Positions 46,168 to 55,049 of a stretch of 64,000 bases of DNA are shown one piece after another. The DNA is from Sphingomonas suaedae (GTDB lineage: Bacteria; Pseudomonadota; Alphaproteobacteria; Sphingomonadales; Sphingomonadaceae). The notes beneath the pieces are model-generated. The model made no database searches and was not told the DNA's origin. It saw only the letters and a program-made list of their open reading frames with translations. The position numbers and the translations under genes were made by a program. Each line of letters starts with the position of its first letter. Within the stretch, counting starts at the first letter, position 1. The DNA is taken from positions 1,798,001-1,862,000 of the forward strand of contig NZ_CP042239.1 in NCBI RefSeq assembly GCF_007833215.1. Direction: 5' to 3'.

Positions 46168-46662
46168 ATGACCGAAGAGAACGCCCCCAATCTCGTCGAG
46201 CTTGCCACCGAACTGACGATCGCCTGGCTCGGCAATCCAAACAACCGCGCAACGGCGGACGAAGTGCCCGCGTTCCTGCAGAAGATGCACGCGACCGTCA
46301 GCGAATTGTCGGGCGGAGCTACGGTTGCAGAGAGCGAACAAACTGTCGCCGAAGAGCATGTGCCTGCGGTGTCGGTGCGCAAGTCGCTTGCGTCAAACGA
46401 TCACATCATCTCGATGATCGACGGCAAGCCTTACAAGACGTTGCGCCGCCACCTCTCGACGCATGGCCTAACCCCCGAAGAGTATCGCGCGCGCTATAAT
46501 CTCAAGCCGGATTATCCGATGGTCGCGCCAGCCTATTCGGAAACGCGGCGCGCGATGGCGAAGAAGATCGGGCTTGGTAGCAAGGGTCGCGCCGCGAAAG
46601 CCGCAGTTGCGGCTCCGGCGCCTGCGCCCAAGCGGACACCGCGCACCTCCAAACCGGCCTGA
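46168..46662 (+). CDS. MucR/Ros-family transcriptional regulator
   Basis: The 164-residue regulator has the Ros/MucR DNA-binding core ISMIDGKPYKTLRRHLSTHG followed by LTPEEYRARYNLKPDYPMVA, then a basic Ala/Pro/Lys-rich tail. The usual zinc-finger cysteine position (CLEDGK in many relatives) is Ser here, so it may be a zinc-free variant. GGAG before 46168 decides the start. It probably controls transfer genes of the island. Confidence 0.85.
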   Translation: MTEENAPNLVELATELTIAWLGNPNNRATADEVPAFLQKMHATVSELSGGATVAESEQTVAEEHVPAVSVRKSLASNDHIISMIDGKPYKTLRRHLSTHGLTPEEYRARYNLKPDYPMVAPAYSETRRAMAKKIGLGSKGRAAKAAVAAPAPAPKRTPRTSKPA

Positions 46663-46682
46663 ACCCTGCGAGGGCCGCGCGA

Positions 46683-47597
46683 TCAGTCGCGCGGCGCGAG
46701 CCGCCGCTCGCAGACATCGCGAACGGTCTTCTGCAAAAGCTCAACGCGTTCGGCGAGCCAGTCCAGTTCCTCGGGCGTGATCTTGTAGTGCGGCGAATAG
46801 CGCGCGTTCACATAGGCTTGCTGGAGCAGCTCGAAACAGCGCCGCGCGAACTTTGTGTCGCGCGGCCAGATGCCGATCAGCTCGTGAACCAACGGCTCTC
46901 CCTGAGCGCGCAGGAAGTTCAGCTTGTGCGACTTCGGGCTGTAAAGAGTTAGTGTCAGTAGCACGCAGTGGTAGAGTTGCTCCGTCGCCTGATGCAGTTC
47001 GAAGACGGCCTTGTTGCGCCAAAACTCGTCATCTCCTTCGGCGCGTTGAAGACGGTAGGTCGAGAGCGAGCGCTGGGCGACATTGTACCAGCGATGATAG
47101 TACTTTTGCGCCTCCGCTAGAGCGGCCTCTTCTGTCAGCGGCTGCGGCTCGGCAAATGGGTAGCCATCGACCTCATAGAGGGCGATTCCCTGCTGGATGG
47201 CATCGATGAAGAATGGGCGACCGCGCATCAGCTGGTCGTTCATGTCAGCAAGGCTATGAACGATGAACGCGACCGGCGCGCTGATCCGCTTGGAAATCGT
47301 CACCTCGCGGACGAAATGGTCATCTGCCTTGGCCCAATATTCCACCGGGTCGGTAAGCCGGTCGTCGCTGACCACGACCAAAATGTCATAGTCGGAATAA
47401 TAGCCGCCAACCGGGTCCTCGACCCAGTCGCCGCGCGCATAGGACCCGTACAGGATCACCTTGAGGATGCGCCCCTGCTTCTTCCACTTCTGGGTGGCGA
47501 GCGCGGTCGCGTCCTCGAACTCGGCAAACAGAATCTGCACGATGCGCTCGAGATCGCGGCGCTTGCGGTCCGGGAGATGATCGAGGTCGGTCCTCAT
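46683..47597 (-). CDS. Fused nucleotidyltransferase and HEPN-domain protein
   Basis: The 304-residue protein has an N-terminal MNT-type nucleotidyltransferase with VILYGSYARGDW (GS motif) and YYSDYDILVVV (metal aspartates), residues 30-110. A C-terminal HEPN domain (about 160-300) follows, with RRSLSTYRLQRAE-like RSLSTYRLQRAEGDDEFW and VFELHQATEQLYHCVLL. Separate MNT/HEPN pairs are toxin-antitoxin systems; in fusions the antitoxin half modifies or silences the RNase half. The HEPN RX4-6H motif is not obvious. It is downstream of the small sigma-like gene. Confidence 0.85.
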   Translation of the reverse strand: MRTDLDHLPDRKRRDLERIVQILFAEFEDATALATQKWKKQGRILKVILYGSYARGDWVEDPVGGYYSDYDILVVVSDDRLTDPVEYWAKADDHFVREVTISKRISAPVAFIVHSLADMNDQLMRGRPFFIDAIQQGIALYEVDGYPFAEPQPLTEEAALAEAQKYYHRWYNVAQRSLSTYRLQRAEGDDEFWRNKAVFELHQATEQLYHCVLLTLTLYSPKSHKLNFLRAQGEPLVHELIGIWPRDTKFARRCFELLQQAYVNARYSPHYKITPEELDWLAERVELLQKTVRDVCERRLAPRD

Positions 47598-47651
47598 GAT
47601 GCCCTTCCTAACGAGCGAGCGCCCGTGCGCAAACACGGACGCTCGACGGAA

Positions 47652-47888
47652 TTACCGGAAACGCCACCAGCGTCTGTGCTGCCGGTTCATGCGGCGAGCG
47701 ATGCTGACGAGCGCTTTCGCAATCTCTCGCTCGACCTGCCCAGCAGAAAGGCCGGTGCGCTCGGCGATCTCGACATAACTCATCTCGTCGAGCCGGACGG
47801 CGAGGAAGATTTCGCGCTGCAGCCGGGGCAGCTTGCGAACGGCTCGTTCGATCCGCTTGGTGGTATCTGGATCGGGATCATCGGTCAT
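47652..47888 (-). CDS. Sigma-70 region 4-like DNA-binding protein
   Basis: The 78-residue product is essentially sigma region 4 alone: RIERAVRKLPRLQREIFLAV, then DEMSYVEIAERTGLSAGQVE and EREIAKALVSIARRM. Without region 2 it cannot be a normal sigma factor and is likely a helix-turn-helix regulator. It lies between parB-like and HEPN/MNT genes on the same strand, so one operon is probable. Confidence 0.8.
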   Translation of the reverse strand: MTDDPDPDTTKRIERAVRKLPRLQREIFLAVRLDEMSYVEIAERTGLSAGQVEREIAKALVSIARRMNRQHRRWWRFR

Positions 47889-47969
47889 GATGTCCTCCAG
47901 CAAAGTGAGGGGAGTCTGGCGGCGCGGTCACCGCCAGACAGTCAGGCTGCGCGACGCAGCGGCTCGGGG

Positions 47970-49676
47970 TCAGCCGATTCTGCAATCGGCGACCTTGGCC
48001 GCCCGGCTGACGGTCGCGACCCCGCCGCGCTCGGTGTAGGCGGCTGGCGGAAACGCCATCCACTTGGGCACCCAGCTTGTCACCTTCGCCCGGCCATTCT
48101 CGCCGTTGAGGCAGTCGCGAATGATCGTGCGCTTGACCTTGCCGGTCGCGACCTCGTTCGCTTGCGACACGCCCTCGCCCGCTACGTCTGCCAGCACATG
48201 CTGCAACACCTCGCGGTCGCGGATCAGGTCGAGCAATGCGTCGTCGCTCTGCCAGACCTTGGCCATGTCGGTGCCGAGCATCGAACCCAGCAGTTCGATC
48301 AACGCGCTGCCCGCCTCAAGCGTCTCGCCCATGACGATAGCCGCAACGTCCATTACCGCCGGATCGGGAAGCGCGATCAGCTTGACGAACAGACCCGCCA
48401 CGCCATGCGCGCCGTCATAGCCGCCGGTCACGGTCGGCATCTCGGTGTCGAACCCGAGTAGCGCCAGCACCGCGCGCCGCTTCTCGTCGAACGCGGCTTC
48501 GGGTGCGCTGCTCTCAACGCTCTCGGCAATCGCATCGCTGGCGGCTCGCTGCGCCTCGATCCGAACGTTCCACAAGGAAGAACCGGCGATCACGTGCGCC
48601 ACCATCAAGCGGAGTGTCAGCGAAGGACGGCTGGCAAGGTCGGCGCGCACCGCAGCATGCCGGTGAAGGTCGATATAGTTCTGAAGCGGTGCGCTCACCT
48701 CGGGTCGAACCGGCTTCTCGACCGCCTCGCCCCGCTCCAGCTCCCGCGCCTCCTTGGTGGTGATATAGCCTTCGTGGAAGGTGACATCGCCGCGATGGCC
48801 GATACTGATAAACACCTTGCCGCCCTGACGCTTCGAGCGCCGCTCATGCTCCCAACTGTGGAAATAGTCGCCGCGCTCCAGCACCACGACATCGCTCCAC
48901 CCGGCCTCGCGATAGGCCGCGACCCGGTCCGCAATCGCCGCTTCCTGCGCAGTCCAGAACGTCTCCACGCTGGCGAAATAGCGCTCGTCGCCGAACAGGT
49001 CAGACACGATCTCACCCTTGTAGTCTGCAAGGTCGAACAGTGCCGCTTCGCACAGAATCGACGTGCCACCGAACAGCCACGCCTTGAGCTGTTGCCCGAC
49101 CGGAGCGCGCTGCTCGGGATCGTCGACCAGCGCTAGCCAGTCGCGCTGCTGCGCCTTGCTCGCGAGGGTCAGGTGTCGCACGGTCACCGCGTCGATCTGC
49201 TCGTGGCGATAGAGGTTGCGGATGCGCGGCAGCAAATTGCCGAGCGCCAGCGTGCGCTTCACCTGCACCTCGGTGAGGCCAAAGGTGAGCGCAATATCCT
49301 CGGGGCTTCGACCCTCGCGGATCAACCGGGTGAACGCCTCCCACCGCGTGACCTCGTCCGGGTCGAGCCGCGCGATGTTCTCGATCAGCGAGGCTTCGAG
49401 CGCTGCTGCGTCGTCCCCGGCCTCCATGATCGCGCAGGGAAGTGCGTCACATCCCCCGGCCTCCTCGGCAACCGCGAGCGCCGCATGATAGCGCCGCTTG
49501 CCCGCGACGATCTCATAGGTGTCGGGCGATCCGTTCTGACGGACGATCAGCGGTACCAACACCCCGCGCGCCCGCACAGACGGCAGGATATTGGTAAGAT
49601 CGGGTGCCTTCTTCACGCCCCGCATATTGGCGGTCGAGATAGACAGGTTGGCGAGTTCGATATGCTTGAGTTCCAT
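47970..49676 (-). CDS. ParB/Spo0J-family partition-like protein
   Basis: The 568-residue protein has an N-terminal ParB CTPase/nuclease-like domain (VPLIVRQNGSPDTYEIVAGK, ALEASLIENIARLDPDEVTR; residues 5-110) and a helix-turn-helix region (EDIALTFGLTEVQVKRTLAL, near 125). A long C-terminal part specific to plasmids and islands of sphingomonads and rhizobia follows. No ParA is nearby. It may help maintain an excised form or regulate island genes. The start MELKHIELANLS is set by family length. Confidence 0.88.
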   Translation of the reverse strand: MELKHIELANLSISTANMRGVKKAPDLTNILPSVRARGVLVPLIVRQNGSPDTYEIVAGKRRYHAALAVAEEAGGCDALPCAIMEAGDDAAALEASLIENIARLDPDEVTRWEAFTRLIREGRSPEDIALTFGLTEVQVKRTLALGNLLPRIRNLYRHEQIDAVTVRHLTLASKAQQRDWLALVDDPEQRAPVGQQLKAWLFGGTSILCEAALFDLADYKGEIVSDLFGDERYFASVETFWTAQEAAIADRVAAYREAGWSDVVVLERGDYFHSWEHERRSKRQGGKVFISIGHRGDVTFHEGYITTKEARELERGEAVEKPVRPEVSAPLQNYIDLHRHAAVRADLASRPSLTLRLMVAHVIAGSSLWNVRIEAQRAASDAIAESVESSAPEAAFDEKRRAVLALLGFDTEMPTVTGGYDGAHGVAGLFVKLIALPDPAVMDVAAIVMGETLEAGSALIELLGSMLGTDMAKVWQSDDALLDLIRDREVLQHVLADVAGEGVSQANEVATGKVKRTIIRDCLNGENGRAKVTSWVPKWMAFPPAAYTERGGVATVSRAAKVADCRIG

Positions 49677-50416
49677 GGGTCCACTCCTTCTTCCTGAACC
49701 GCACCGGCCCCGGCGAAGGGGGGTGGGCGGCAAGGAGCGGACTGGCAGTCCCGCCGATCAGAGGCGGGCTGCACCGAAGGCCGAAACGAAGAGGAGGACC
49801 CGGCAACGCCGGGTTGCGGCCCGCCGCGGCGGGATTAGAAGGCAGCGACGTCCACCCCCCTTGGCCGCGGCCGAGATCCACAACGCCAGCGCGAAGCGCT
49901 GACCGCAGCATCTTCAAGCGCAGCGCGCTTGCCGCTCCGCCAGGAGCCCAGAAACACGCACTCTCGAAGCTGGACGGCCGTCGTGGCGGCGTGCGCGCGC
50001 AACTGTGCGCCAGCCGTCGCCGCGCCCTCCGGCCGGATCGAGTGTGCCACGCGGAAAACGAGAGGCGCTGCGGACCCTGGCGGCTTCGCAGAAGTCCGCC
50101 AGCGCACGCTCATCAAAATTCGCGTTCCGTTGCCGGGCATTGCCCGGCCCGCATCACGCGATCGTCACCCGCACGGGCCGAGACGCAGCAAGCGACTCGG
50201 CGACGCGCAAGCGGCGTAGAGCGCGGTCACGCCAAGCGTGAGACGCCCTGACACTTCGCCCCTCGAACAACCCACCTACGCCAGAGCTACGTATGTGCAC
50301 GCTGGCACCGCACAGAACCCTCCTGACACCAGAGAGGCTCTGTTCAGAAGCCAGGATTTCCGCCCAAATTGCGTCGTGGGGCACCAGTCAGATGCAAACA
50401 AAGCAAGGATATTCCG
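49677..50416. other. 740-base leader region upstream of the parB-like gene, no gene recognised
   Basis: GC-rich sequence with several small hairpins (for example around 49740-49840) but no frame with protein-like composition on either strand. Frames at 49814-50251 and 49929-50219 are arginine-rich shadows. It probably holds promoters for the divergent parB-like and AlpA-like genes, and perhaps a replication or parS-like site, but no iterons could be seen. Confidence 0.5.
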
Positions 50417-50638
50417 ATGCAAACCGAAGTCCCCGACCGCATTCTCCGTATCAACGCGGTCCTCGCTCGTACCGGGCTCAGCCGCTCGACCATGTACCGG
50501 AAGATGGAGAGCGGCACGTTTCCGGGAAACGTCCAGATCAGCACGCGCTGCGTTGGCTGGCGCGAATCCGCCGTCAACGCCTGGCTGCGTAATCCGAGGT
50601 TCTATTGCGTCGACGACGTTGCCAATGATGACAGCTAA
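50417..50638 (+). CDS. AlpA-family regulator / excisionase-like protein
   Basis: The 73-residue protein has the AlpA pattern DRILRINAVLARTGLSRSTM followed by YRKMESGTFPGNVQI and WRESAVNAWL, a winged helix-turn-helix of the MerR/Xis type. AlpA proteins activate integrase genes or act as excisionases in P4-like islands. It could control excision of this island from tRNA-Glu. The OLD nuclease gene follows. Confidence 0.88.
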   Translation: MQTEVPDRILRINAVLARTGLSRSTMYRKMESGTFPGNVQISTRCVGWRESAVNAWLRNPRFYCVDDVANDDS

Positions 50639-50750
50639 GCGCCCTAAATCCGGTCACGCGAACGACCTCGCCTGCCCCCCTAAAGCGGTCATTTGCAACC
50701 GCCAAATTTAGCCTATTGTAATGAAATATTGCGAGCTGGAAGGGGCGTCC

Positions 50751-52454
50751 ATGCCGATTGATTATCTGCTGTCCAAAGTGATCATAAAGTATTGGCGCGG
50801 GATCGACAATCTGGAGCTGGATCTTCGACCTGGTTTTCCGAGCGTTCTTATCGGCACCAACAACGCAGGAAAGACAGCGGCGCTTGACGCTATCGCGCTC
50901 GCGCTGGCGTCCGCTGCCTTCGGCGGACAATGGTCTCCTGACGAGGACGACTTCTATTGCGATCAGCAGGGAAGACGCAGTGGTGAGTTTATCATTCAGG
51001 TGCTGTTCGAGGCGAAAGACGAGGCCGGCTATCCAGCGGTGCGCGGCGTTGGCAAGCCGATCTCGGTTCACGGCGTTCAGGTTCGAGGTACCTTGAAGGA
51101 CGGCAAGGCGAAGCACCAGCGTACGCTGTTGGACGAAAAGCTGCAGCCGATCCTGATCGCCCCTCGGACCGCATTGTCGGCCGAGGACAAGGTGAAGTGG
51201 AAGGAACACGGGGTAAATTGGACTCAGTACTACGCGCGTCTCGATGAGATATCCGAGCACATCCCTGAGGTTTGGCTTTTCAGGCCGCAGGAAATCGAGG
51301 CGTCGCTGTACATATGGAAGCGAGGTCCGATTGCTCGTTTAAGCAGACTGCTGGCCCAGCGTTTCCTTGCGGACAAGTGGAGCATCGATCGGGACGACGG
51401 CAAGAAGACGCAAATGCCGGACACGCTCCACAAGGCCCATGCATTTTTTCGAGAGGCAGTCGAGAAGTTCCCCTTTTGGCGCGACGACATGAAGCCGAAG
51501 CTGGAGGAGGCCATTGCCCGGTACGTCGGCTCAAAGGCTAAAGTAGATCTCCGTCCCGATGTGCAGGTGTTCGAGGAGTGGATTGCTCAGCAGCTCGCGG
51601 TGTCTCTCGCGACGGATCCCGCAGGCGTTGTGACGCCGCTCAGCAGTATGGGCGATGGCTGGCAGAGCATAGTTCGGCTGGCGGCCCTGGAGGCGTTATC
51701 CCAATACCCGTCGCAGATGAGGGAGCGAGTCGTCGTCCTGCTCGAGGAGCCTGAGACGCATTTACATCCGCACCTTCGGAGAAAGCTCCGGAAGGTCCTC
51801 GGCGATCTATCCAAGAACGGATGGACCGTGATGTACTCAACGCATGCCCCCGAGATGGTGTCGTTCGACGCGGATCAAGTGATCACGCGTCTAGTTCGCG
51901 TCGGCGGTTCCCTAATTTCGAATTGCGTGCACACTGATGCCATCGCCGCCTCGGCGAAGCTTCAGTCAAAGCTCGACGAACGCGGGGCTCATGATTTCCT
52001 CTTTAGCTCTGGCACCGTGTTCGTCGAGGGCCGCGATGACGGGTTCGCTTGTCGATATACCTTCGATGCGACTGATGTCGACATCGACGGACTCTCTATC
52101 AGCATTACCCAATGCAACGCAGTGTCTGTCATTCGGGCTTTCGCAGCCATCGCCAAGGAGCTGGGTATCCGCTGGTGTGCGCTCACGGACGAGGATCGGC
52201 AAACCACCGGCGGGGTGAATCCGACAACGGAAGCCGAGAGGAGAAGAATCGAGAAGTTGCGGCAGGAGGCCGACATTCAAGTTCAATGGCCTGGAAAACT
52301 TGAGGCATGTCTGGGTATTGTGGCGCCTAACAAGGCGCTCCCGGAAACGACCGAGCCCTTGCTGAGGCATCCCGATTGGAGGACTAATCACCCAGAGTAT
52401 TACGCGACGGTAGCATCCATTGCCGCTTGGATAGATCCTGCGCTGAAGATCTAG
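50751..52454 (+). CDS. OLD-family ATPase/TOPRIM nuclease
   Basis: The 567-residue protein has an ABC-type ATPase split around a long insertion: Walker A LIGTNNAGKTAALDAIALAL (about residues 33-52), and Walker B with the D-loop region VVLLEEPETHLHPHLRRKL near residue 330. A C-terminal TOPRIM domain has FVEGRDDGFACRY and WCALTDEDRQTTGG. OLD nucleases defend against phages (P2 Old, and paired Gabija systems). No UvrD-like GajB lies next to it. GGAAGGGG before 50751 sets the start. Confidence 0.88.
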   Translation: MPIDYLLSKVIIKYWRGIDNLELDLRPGFPSVLIGTNNAGKTAALDAIALALASAAFGGQWSPDEDDFYCDQQGRRSGEFIIQVLFEAKDEAGYPAVRGVGKPISVHGVQVRGTLKDGKAKHQRTLLDEKLQPILIAPRTALSAEDKVKWKEHGVNWTQYYARLDEISEHIPEVWLFRPQEIEASLYIWKRGPIARLSRLLAQRFLADKWSIDRDDGKKTQMPDTLHKAHAFFREAVEKFPFWRDDMKPKLEEAIARYVGSKAKVDLRPDVQVFEEWIAQQLAVSLATDPAGVVTPLSSMGDGWQSIVRLAALEALSQYPSQMRERVVVLLEEPETHLHPHLRRKLRKVLGDLSKNGWTVMYSTHAPEMVSFDADQVITRLVRVGGSLISNCVHTDAIAASAKLQSKLDERGAHDFLFSSGTVFVEGRDDGFACRYTFDATDVDIDGLSISITQCNAVSVIRAFAAIAKELGIRWCALTDEDRQTTGGVNPTTEAERRRIEKLRQEADIQVQWPGKLEACLGIVAPNKALPETTEPLLRHPDWRTNHPEYYATVASIAAWIDPALKI

Positions 52455-52513
52455 CAGGCCAGAGATTCAGGTCGATGCGGTCTGCCCGCTGCTAAAAGCT
52501 GCTAGTCCGGTTC

Positions 52514-52568
52514 CGGCCCAAAGCCCGCCGCTTAGTCATCGCTGGTGCCAATGACCGAAACTGGGTCG
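52514..52568 (-). repeat. 55-bp island repeat, inverted diverged copy
   Basis: The sequence from CGGCCCAAAGCC to GAAACTGGGTCG has the same 55-base length and, read on the minus strand, the same end motifs as the copies at 37607 and 59677. The middle is strongly diverged, so the match rests on the ends and length. Confidence 0.5.
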
Positions 52569-52731
52569 CGAGCTGACTGTCGGCTTCCGTACAAAAATAT
52601 GAATTGCCGACATTGTATTGGCGCGCCGCGCACGACTGATCCCGCTTGGCGAACCACTCGGCAACAATGGCTTTGAAACAATCTGCCTGTGTCCGGATAC
52701 GACAGATACATCCCGAAACAGGAGAAACCTT

Positions 52732-53292
52732 ATGAAAAAGCCGTTGGGCTTTATTGCTGCCCTGTGTGCAGCCGCTGCCGGACCGGTCTTTGCGCCGTCC
52801 ACGCTCGCCCAAGAATCCGTAGCCCCCGCTCCCTTGTCATCGTTGGTGCCGGGAAAGAAGGTCTACGATAATGCCGGCGAGCAACTAGGCACCGTTGCAC
52901 ATGTTGATGGCGACAAGGTCGCAGTCAAGGTCGGCAATACTGGTATTGTCGTCCCCGCAGGGGCATTCGTTCAAACTGACCAGGGCCCTGCGCTCAATGT
53001 AGCGAAGGCGAGCCTGATTCAATCCGTCCAGCAGGCCGCAAAAGAGAATGCGGCCGCGCTCAACTTCGCGCTCAAAGTTGGCGCGGATGTCCGCAGTGCT
53101 GGCGGGAGCACTGTGTTGGGAACAGTCGCAGAGGTCGGTGAGAATTCCGCGACACTAAGCACGGCCGAGGGACCAATTAAAATGCGCCGCGACGTGCTGT
53201 TCGTATCGAAAGCGGGTCTGGCGGCCAACTTGACCGCTGCACAATTCGCAGAGGCGGTTAGGCAATCCAAAGCGGCGAGCGCCACAAGGTAG
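52732..53292 (+). CDS. Secreted protein with PRC-barrel-like segments
   Basis: The 186-residue product has a signal peptide (MKKPLGFIAALCAAAAGPVF, cleavage likely after LAQ). Two similar stretches resemble PRC-barrel or QRC strands: GKKVYDNAGEQLGTVAHVDG and GSTVLGTVAEVGENSATLST. AGGAGA six bases upstream of the ATG supports the start. A periplasmic role is likely; the biochemical function is unknown. The C-terminal LTAAQFAEAVRQSKAA is a conserved-looking helix. Confidence 0.7.
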   Translation: MKKPLGFIAALCAAAAGPVFAPSTLAQESVAPAPLSSLVPGKKVYDNAGEQLGTVAHVDGDKVAVKVGNTGIVVPAGAFVQTDQGPALNVAKASLIQSVQQAAKENAAALNFALKVGADVRSAGGSTVLGTVAEVGENSATLSTAEGPIKMRRDVLFVSKAGLAANLTAAQFAEAVRQSKAASATR

Positions 53293-53344
53293 GTGTTTGT
53301 GGCGATTCAGCAAGAATAGGACGCCGTACTGCAGCGTTTACCGT

Positions 53345-54400
53345 TCACTCTTTCGAATCCCGATGCCCCTCCAACACTTCCTTGACGTCGCGGCGATCCT
53401 CGTCGGACACCGGATCGCGTCGAGCATTGCTTGATTTCTGGCCCGTAAGACAGAGTTCGGCATGGATCGGAAGATGGTCCGAGCCCACATTGTCCAACAC
53501 ATCCATGGAACGCACCTGAAATTCAGGGGTCACATACAGATGATCGAGTGGCCATCCCAAGATGGGGAATTGCGCCGGGAACGTGGCATAGGTGCCACGA
53601 CCGATTCGCGGGTCCAGATAGCCCCCGGTGCGCTTGAACAGTTGCGCCGTGTGAGACCAGGCGACGTCGTTGAAGTCTCCAATTGCCAGCACCGGTAATT
53701 GTTCTCGCGCCGCCCGTCTCGCGGCAATGGCGATCTCAGCGTCACGTGCATCGGTGTCCTGCCCCGGCAGGGGCGGCCGTGGATGAAGGCCGATTACACG
53801 AAACGCATCCCGTGCGGTGAGTGTCGCGCTGATCGAAGGAGTATCTGCTTCCGCGATTGTCTCGAATCGTCCGTCTCGCATGGGCAGGCGTGTCGCGAAG
53901 ATCATCCCGTAGCCGTTGTTCAGCGGTTTCGAGAGAATATGAGGAAAGCCCGACAGGGCGTCAGCCAATGCCTCGGCCCATTGCGGGTCGGTCTCGGTAA
54001 GAAGCAGAATGTCGGGGCGACGGCGATTGATCAAACGGATCGTCCGGGCGTAGTCGCGGTTGGTGTCGAGCACGTTCAACGCAAGCACGCTGAAACAGCG
54101 GTCGTGAGGGGTCGTGCGCGTACCGGCGAAAGCAATCTCGCGATCGGCGAGCGGTGTATAGGGATAGATGCGATACAGCTGCCAGTTTGCAGCGATAACG
54201 CATCCGATTGCTATCCACTTTCCGGCCGACCGGTCGCTCCACAGAGAAAGTGCGCAGGCAAGAATCAGTCCCGCCAGTATCTGGGCCCTCGGAAAATCCC
54301 AGATTCGAATCCACCACTCGTTCGACTCGATAATGCTGAGGCCGGTCGCGAGGATGAGCAGTCCGGCGAGAATGCGAACGAGGATGGTCAGGATCGTCAA
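53345..54400 (-). CDS. Membrane-anchored endonuclease/exonuclease/phosphatase-family protein
   Basis: The 351-residue protein has two or three N-terminal spans (residues 1-75) and a C-terminal EEP hydrolase domain. Motifs: FSVLALNVLDTN, PDILLLTETDPQWAEAL (catalytic Glu), VIGLHPRPP, VLAIGDFNDVAWS and SDHLPIHAEL (catalytic Asp-His). Targets of such proteins range from phospholipids to nucleic acids. The start is a TTG, since the ATG five bases upstream is closed by a stop at once. It is first of an envelope-related group. Confidence 0.85.
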   Translation of the reverse strand: MTILTILVRILAGLLILATGLSIIESNEWWIRIWDFPRAQILAGLILACALSLWSDRSAGKWIAIGCVIAANWQLYRIYPYTPLADREIAFAGTRTTPHDRCFSVLALNVLDTNRDYARTIRLINRRRPDILLLTETDPQWAEALADALSGFPHILSKPLNNGYGMIFATRLPMRDGRFETIAEADTPSISATLTARDAFRVIGLHPRPPLPGQDTDARDAEIAIAARRAAREQLPVLAIGDFNDVAWSHTAQLFKRTGGYLDPRIGRGTYATFPAQFPILGWPLDHLYVTPEFQVRSMDVLDNVGSDHLPIHAELCLTGQKSSNARRDPVSDEDRRDVKEVLEGHRDSKE

Positions 54401-54476
54401 CGCATTTACCCACCCTATTGCGGATCGCCGTCCGAGACCCCCTAGGCACCATAGCCCTTCACCTCAACCGCACAAG

Positions 54477-54508
54477 AAAAGGGGCGCCGCGTTTGCACGC
54501 GGCGCCCC
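54477..54508 (-). terminator. Rho-independent terminator for the PRC-barrel gene
   Basis: An 11-base stem GGGGCGCCGCG / CGCGGCGCCCC with a six-base loop has AAAA on its left, that is TTTT after the hairpin on the minus strand. It lies 38 bases past the PRC-barrel gene's stop. Confidence 0.85.
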
Positions 54509-54545
54509 TGATCGATCATGGGCTGAACGCCCGTGCGCGGCGACC

Positions 54546-54923
54546 TTAGCGCCGCTGGCCGTAATAGGTCGTGACCCGCTCGTCATAGGCGCGATCATAA
54601 ATAGGCTCCTGACCGATCGGATGCGACGGCGCATCCTTGAGCGCGTCCTTGTCGAAATCGACCATATAGCCGTCATGATCGATGCCATAGGTCAGCATGT
54701 CCCATGGCAGCGGATGGTAATTCTCACCCATTCCCAGGAACCCGCCAAAGCTGATCACACCATAGCGAACCTTGCCGTCCTGCTTGCCGATCATGAGGTG
54801 ATGAACCGAACCGATCTTGTCGCCGTTGCGATCATAGACCGCGGTCCCGTCGACTTTCTCCGACGAAATCATGTTGGTGGTCTCATCGCGGGCAAGCGTA
54901 TCCGTGTCATGATTTGCCATCAT
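54546..54923 (-). CDS. PRC-barrel domain protein (stress-related)
   Basis: The 125-residue cytoplasmic protein has one PRC-barrel domain: MISSEKVDGTAVYDRNGDKI, GSVHHLMIGKQDGKVRYGVI and GMGENYHPLPWDMLTYG. Relatives are induced by general stress in alphaproteobacteria. An EcfG-like promoter lies 33 bases upstream. Two tandem ATGs occur (54923 and 54920); AGGAG is compatible with both. Confidence 0.88.
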   Translation of the reverse strand: MMANHDTDTLARDETTNMISSEKVDGTAVYDRNGDKIGSVHHLMIGKQDGKVRYGVISFGGFLGMGENYHPLPWDMLTYGIDHDGYMVDFDKDALKDAPSHPIGQEPIYDRAYDERVTTYYGQRR

Positions 54924-54955
54924 GCAATCTCCTGTTATTGTTCAGATATATAACC

Positions 54956-54980
54956 AATGAATGCGGTCAGCCTGCGTTCC
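54956..54980 (-). promoter_or_regulatory. EcfG-like promoter upstream of the PRC-barrel gene
   Basis: On the minus strand GGAAC (54980-54976), a 16-base spacer and CATT (54959-54956), one mismatch to the EcfG consensus GGAAC-N16/17-CGTT, lie 33 bases before the start codon. Confidence 0.45.
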
Positions 54981-55049
54981 CTTGCCGGCCAGATAAATGT
55001 CCCGGCCGCGCGGCGGGCCACCCGGCCTCGCCTCGTGCCGGCACCTCGA

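Noticed and set aside
49513..49917. 134-codon minus-strand frame at the start of the parB-like gene
   Set aside because: Out-of-frame overlap with the ParB N-terminus, which is conserved; its proline-rich first half covers the noncoding leader.
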